This document shows, piece by piece, positions 62,791-64,000 of a DNA stretch of 64,000 nt. The stretch lies in the NCBI GenBank assembly GCA_933228895.1, contig OW121846.1:9579915-9643914 (forward strand), written 5' to 3'. The notes beneath the pieces are model-generated. The model had not been told where the DNA came from and did not search any database. It saw only the letters and a list, made by a program, of their open reading frames with translations. The position numbers and the translations under genes were made by a program. Each line of letters begins with the position of its first letter. Position 1 is the first letter of the stretch. The DNA comes from Platycnemis pennipes (lineage: Eukaryota > Arthropoda > Insecta > Odonata > Platycnemididae).

Positions 62791-64000
62791 ATATTACAAT
62801 CTTTAGGAACATAAACAGAGACAAATATTGTTTTAATGCATTTAAAATGTCACATGGGTATCAAATTTATGTCCATTATGTTCGATAACGTTCTCGGTAT
62901 TGCTATTGGATCTTTGAATCTTCACAAAATCTTAAAAAGCATTAGGATTGCCACCCTCAACATTCCGTTTGACACTTTCTTTACACACAGTAAAAGATTT
63001 CTCAAAAAAAGCTTAATCTCAGATTTTAACTTTACATACATATTGTAATGACAATCTGATCTGTTTTGTTTAAAAAGTTTTCTGTCACAATGCTTTTTCT
63101 TGATTTTTTTATTATGTCAAAGTTATACCACAAGGGATATTTATATTTTGATATTTTTTATTTTTGGATAGATTGGTCCATTGACTGATACAAAAAATTC
63201 ATAAAAAATATACAAACTTTGATGAACATTATTTGCTTTGGTGACTAAATCCCAATCTTTACCTTGAAACTCCTTGCATAATTTTAGGTAATCTACCCTT
63301 TTGAAATTATATGAAGAACCTGATGTTTCAATTTCTTTCTTGAAGACTTTAGCGGATAATTTTACTTTGAATTATATAGCTGTGTGATGACAGCCTTATT
63401 TTAAAATTAGGGAATTATTTAGGAGATCAACACTAACACAGTGCAAATTGGTCAGTACTAAATCTTATATTTTACCATTTGCATTCCTTACGTAGTTCAA
63501 TTGTTCTAAACCCATGGTATTTTGGAATAGTTCAATCTCTGTTACCACTGCACTATTTTTCCTAATGGAAGACAGAAATTCAGGGCAGTTATTATTATTA
63601 TTACATCACAATTCAAAGCATCGCTGTATGAGACCATATTAAAGTACTTTTGAAATGACTCAATTCCAATATCAGGTTGAACGCGTACGACACAAAGATA
63701 GAGGTATTTGTTTCTACCAACAGATAACTTGATCCATATTTTCATCACTGGTTTCAAGTTCAGGTGGTCATCAAGATTTGCAGTTATTCTTAACCATTGC
63801 CAGTAAGCCATCACCCAGTTTCTTTTCGGCAAGGCCCACTTCTCTATCTTTCCTGTAAACTTTATATTTTTTATGCGTGCATACTTCAGAGTCGTACATG
63901 GAATTATAAAGCCATGTTTCAGTAAAACATAATACATCATACTCAGAGTTCAACATAGATAAATTTAACTTACAAAGTTTGCATCTCTTGCCTCTATCTT
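62791..64000 (-). pseudogene. LINE-B AP endonuclease and connecting region
   Basis: 63,771-63,956 reads YDVLCFTETWLYNSMYDSEV, KKYKVYRKDREVG and GDGLLAMVKNN: the AP-endonuclease motifs D.(I/V)LC.TETWL, Y.V.R.DR..GGG.L..V. In the neighbouring frame (63,542-63,700) IKLSVGRNKYLYLCVVRVQP and CDVIIII stand for ..LY.CV.YRPP and D.II.GDFN, with the GDFN lost. The remaining sequence to 62,791 keeps fragments of the linker before the nested LINE-A. The start of the domain is beyond the window. Confidence 0.78.

Larger units (their letters stand above)
57464..64000 (-). mobile_element. LINE-B (CR1/jockey-like), long copy with two nested insertions
   Basis: Reading from the right window edge leftward: AP endonuclease (63.5-64.0 kb), connecting region (62.79-63.5 and 59.63-59.77), reverse transcriptase (58.39-59.62), C-terminal region (58.38-58.39 and 57.57-57.94), 3' UTR, and a terminal ATTTATTTATTTATAG tract on the plus strand. 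The element is interrupted by a hAT-like MITE at 57,941-58,377 and by a LINE-A at 59,784-62,779. Without these it measures about 3.1 kb within the window and continues beyond its right edge. Confidence 0.85.

Overview
This 64 kb window is nuclear DNA from a eukaryote, most probably an arthropod and perhaps an insect. It is AT-rich and non-operonic, with almost no intact coding sequence. It is packed with decayed retroelements of kinds common in arthropods: RTE-type LINEs, CR1/jockey-like LINEs, Penelope-like elements (PLEs), a Gypsy fragment, tRNA-derived SINEs, and hAT-like and TTAA-flanked MITEs. The species cannot be fixed from the sequence. I saw no rRNA, no credible functional tRNA and no CRISPR.

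The only host gene I can support is one short coding exon on the minus strand at 50,724-50,836. It encodes the N-terminus of a calcium/calmodulin-dependent protein kinase type 1-like protein (MPLFGKKDSS... to ...YNLKELLG) and ends at a canonical GTGAGT donor. I did not recognise the next kinase exon. If the gene is intact, most or all of 1-50,723 is a very large first intron filled with transposons, and the sequence to the right is 5' UTR or upstream DNA.

Layout. 0-7 kb: a SINE, a LINE tail, a tandem-repeat cluster, a LINE ORF1 (PHD-like) relic and a 2 kb minus-strand RTE LINE. 7.3-10.2 kb: a plus-strand PLE with inverted-repeat ends and an inverted internal RT segment. 11.5-13.1 kb: a second PLE (minus). 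13-19 kb: mostly unrecognised sequence. 19.5-21.3 kb: a third PLE (minus) of another subfamily. 22-31 kb: a LINE fragment, SINEs, a repeat carrying the RTE-LINE tail, and a SINE cluster with a long palindrome. 31-49 kb: many CR1/jockey-like LINE 3' ends, RTE-LINE fragments, foldback elements and MITEs. 49-52.3 kb: two TTAA-flanked MITEs around the host exon. 53.6-57.4 kb: an RTE-LINE fragment and a Gypsy pol fragment split by a 1.6 kb repeat-rich insertion. 57.5-64 kb: a long minus-strand CR1/jockey-like LINE interrupted by a hAT-like MITE (8-bp target duplication) and by a nearly full-length 3.0 kb RTE LINE (11-bp target duplication).

For reference I use LINE-A (RTE-type, ATGATG-type tail), LINE-B (the long element at the right end) and LINE-C (CR1/jockey-like, with a conserved 3' tail containing CCTGCCACACACCC and GTAGATG). 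All autonomous copies I could read carry stops or frameshifts, so none looks active. I did not find a convincing undescribed biological system. The most informative signals are an in-frame TGA shared by three LINE-A copies, the datable nested insertions, the PLE end structures with hammerhead-like motifs, and the isolated CaMKI exon.
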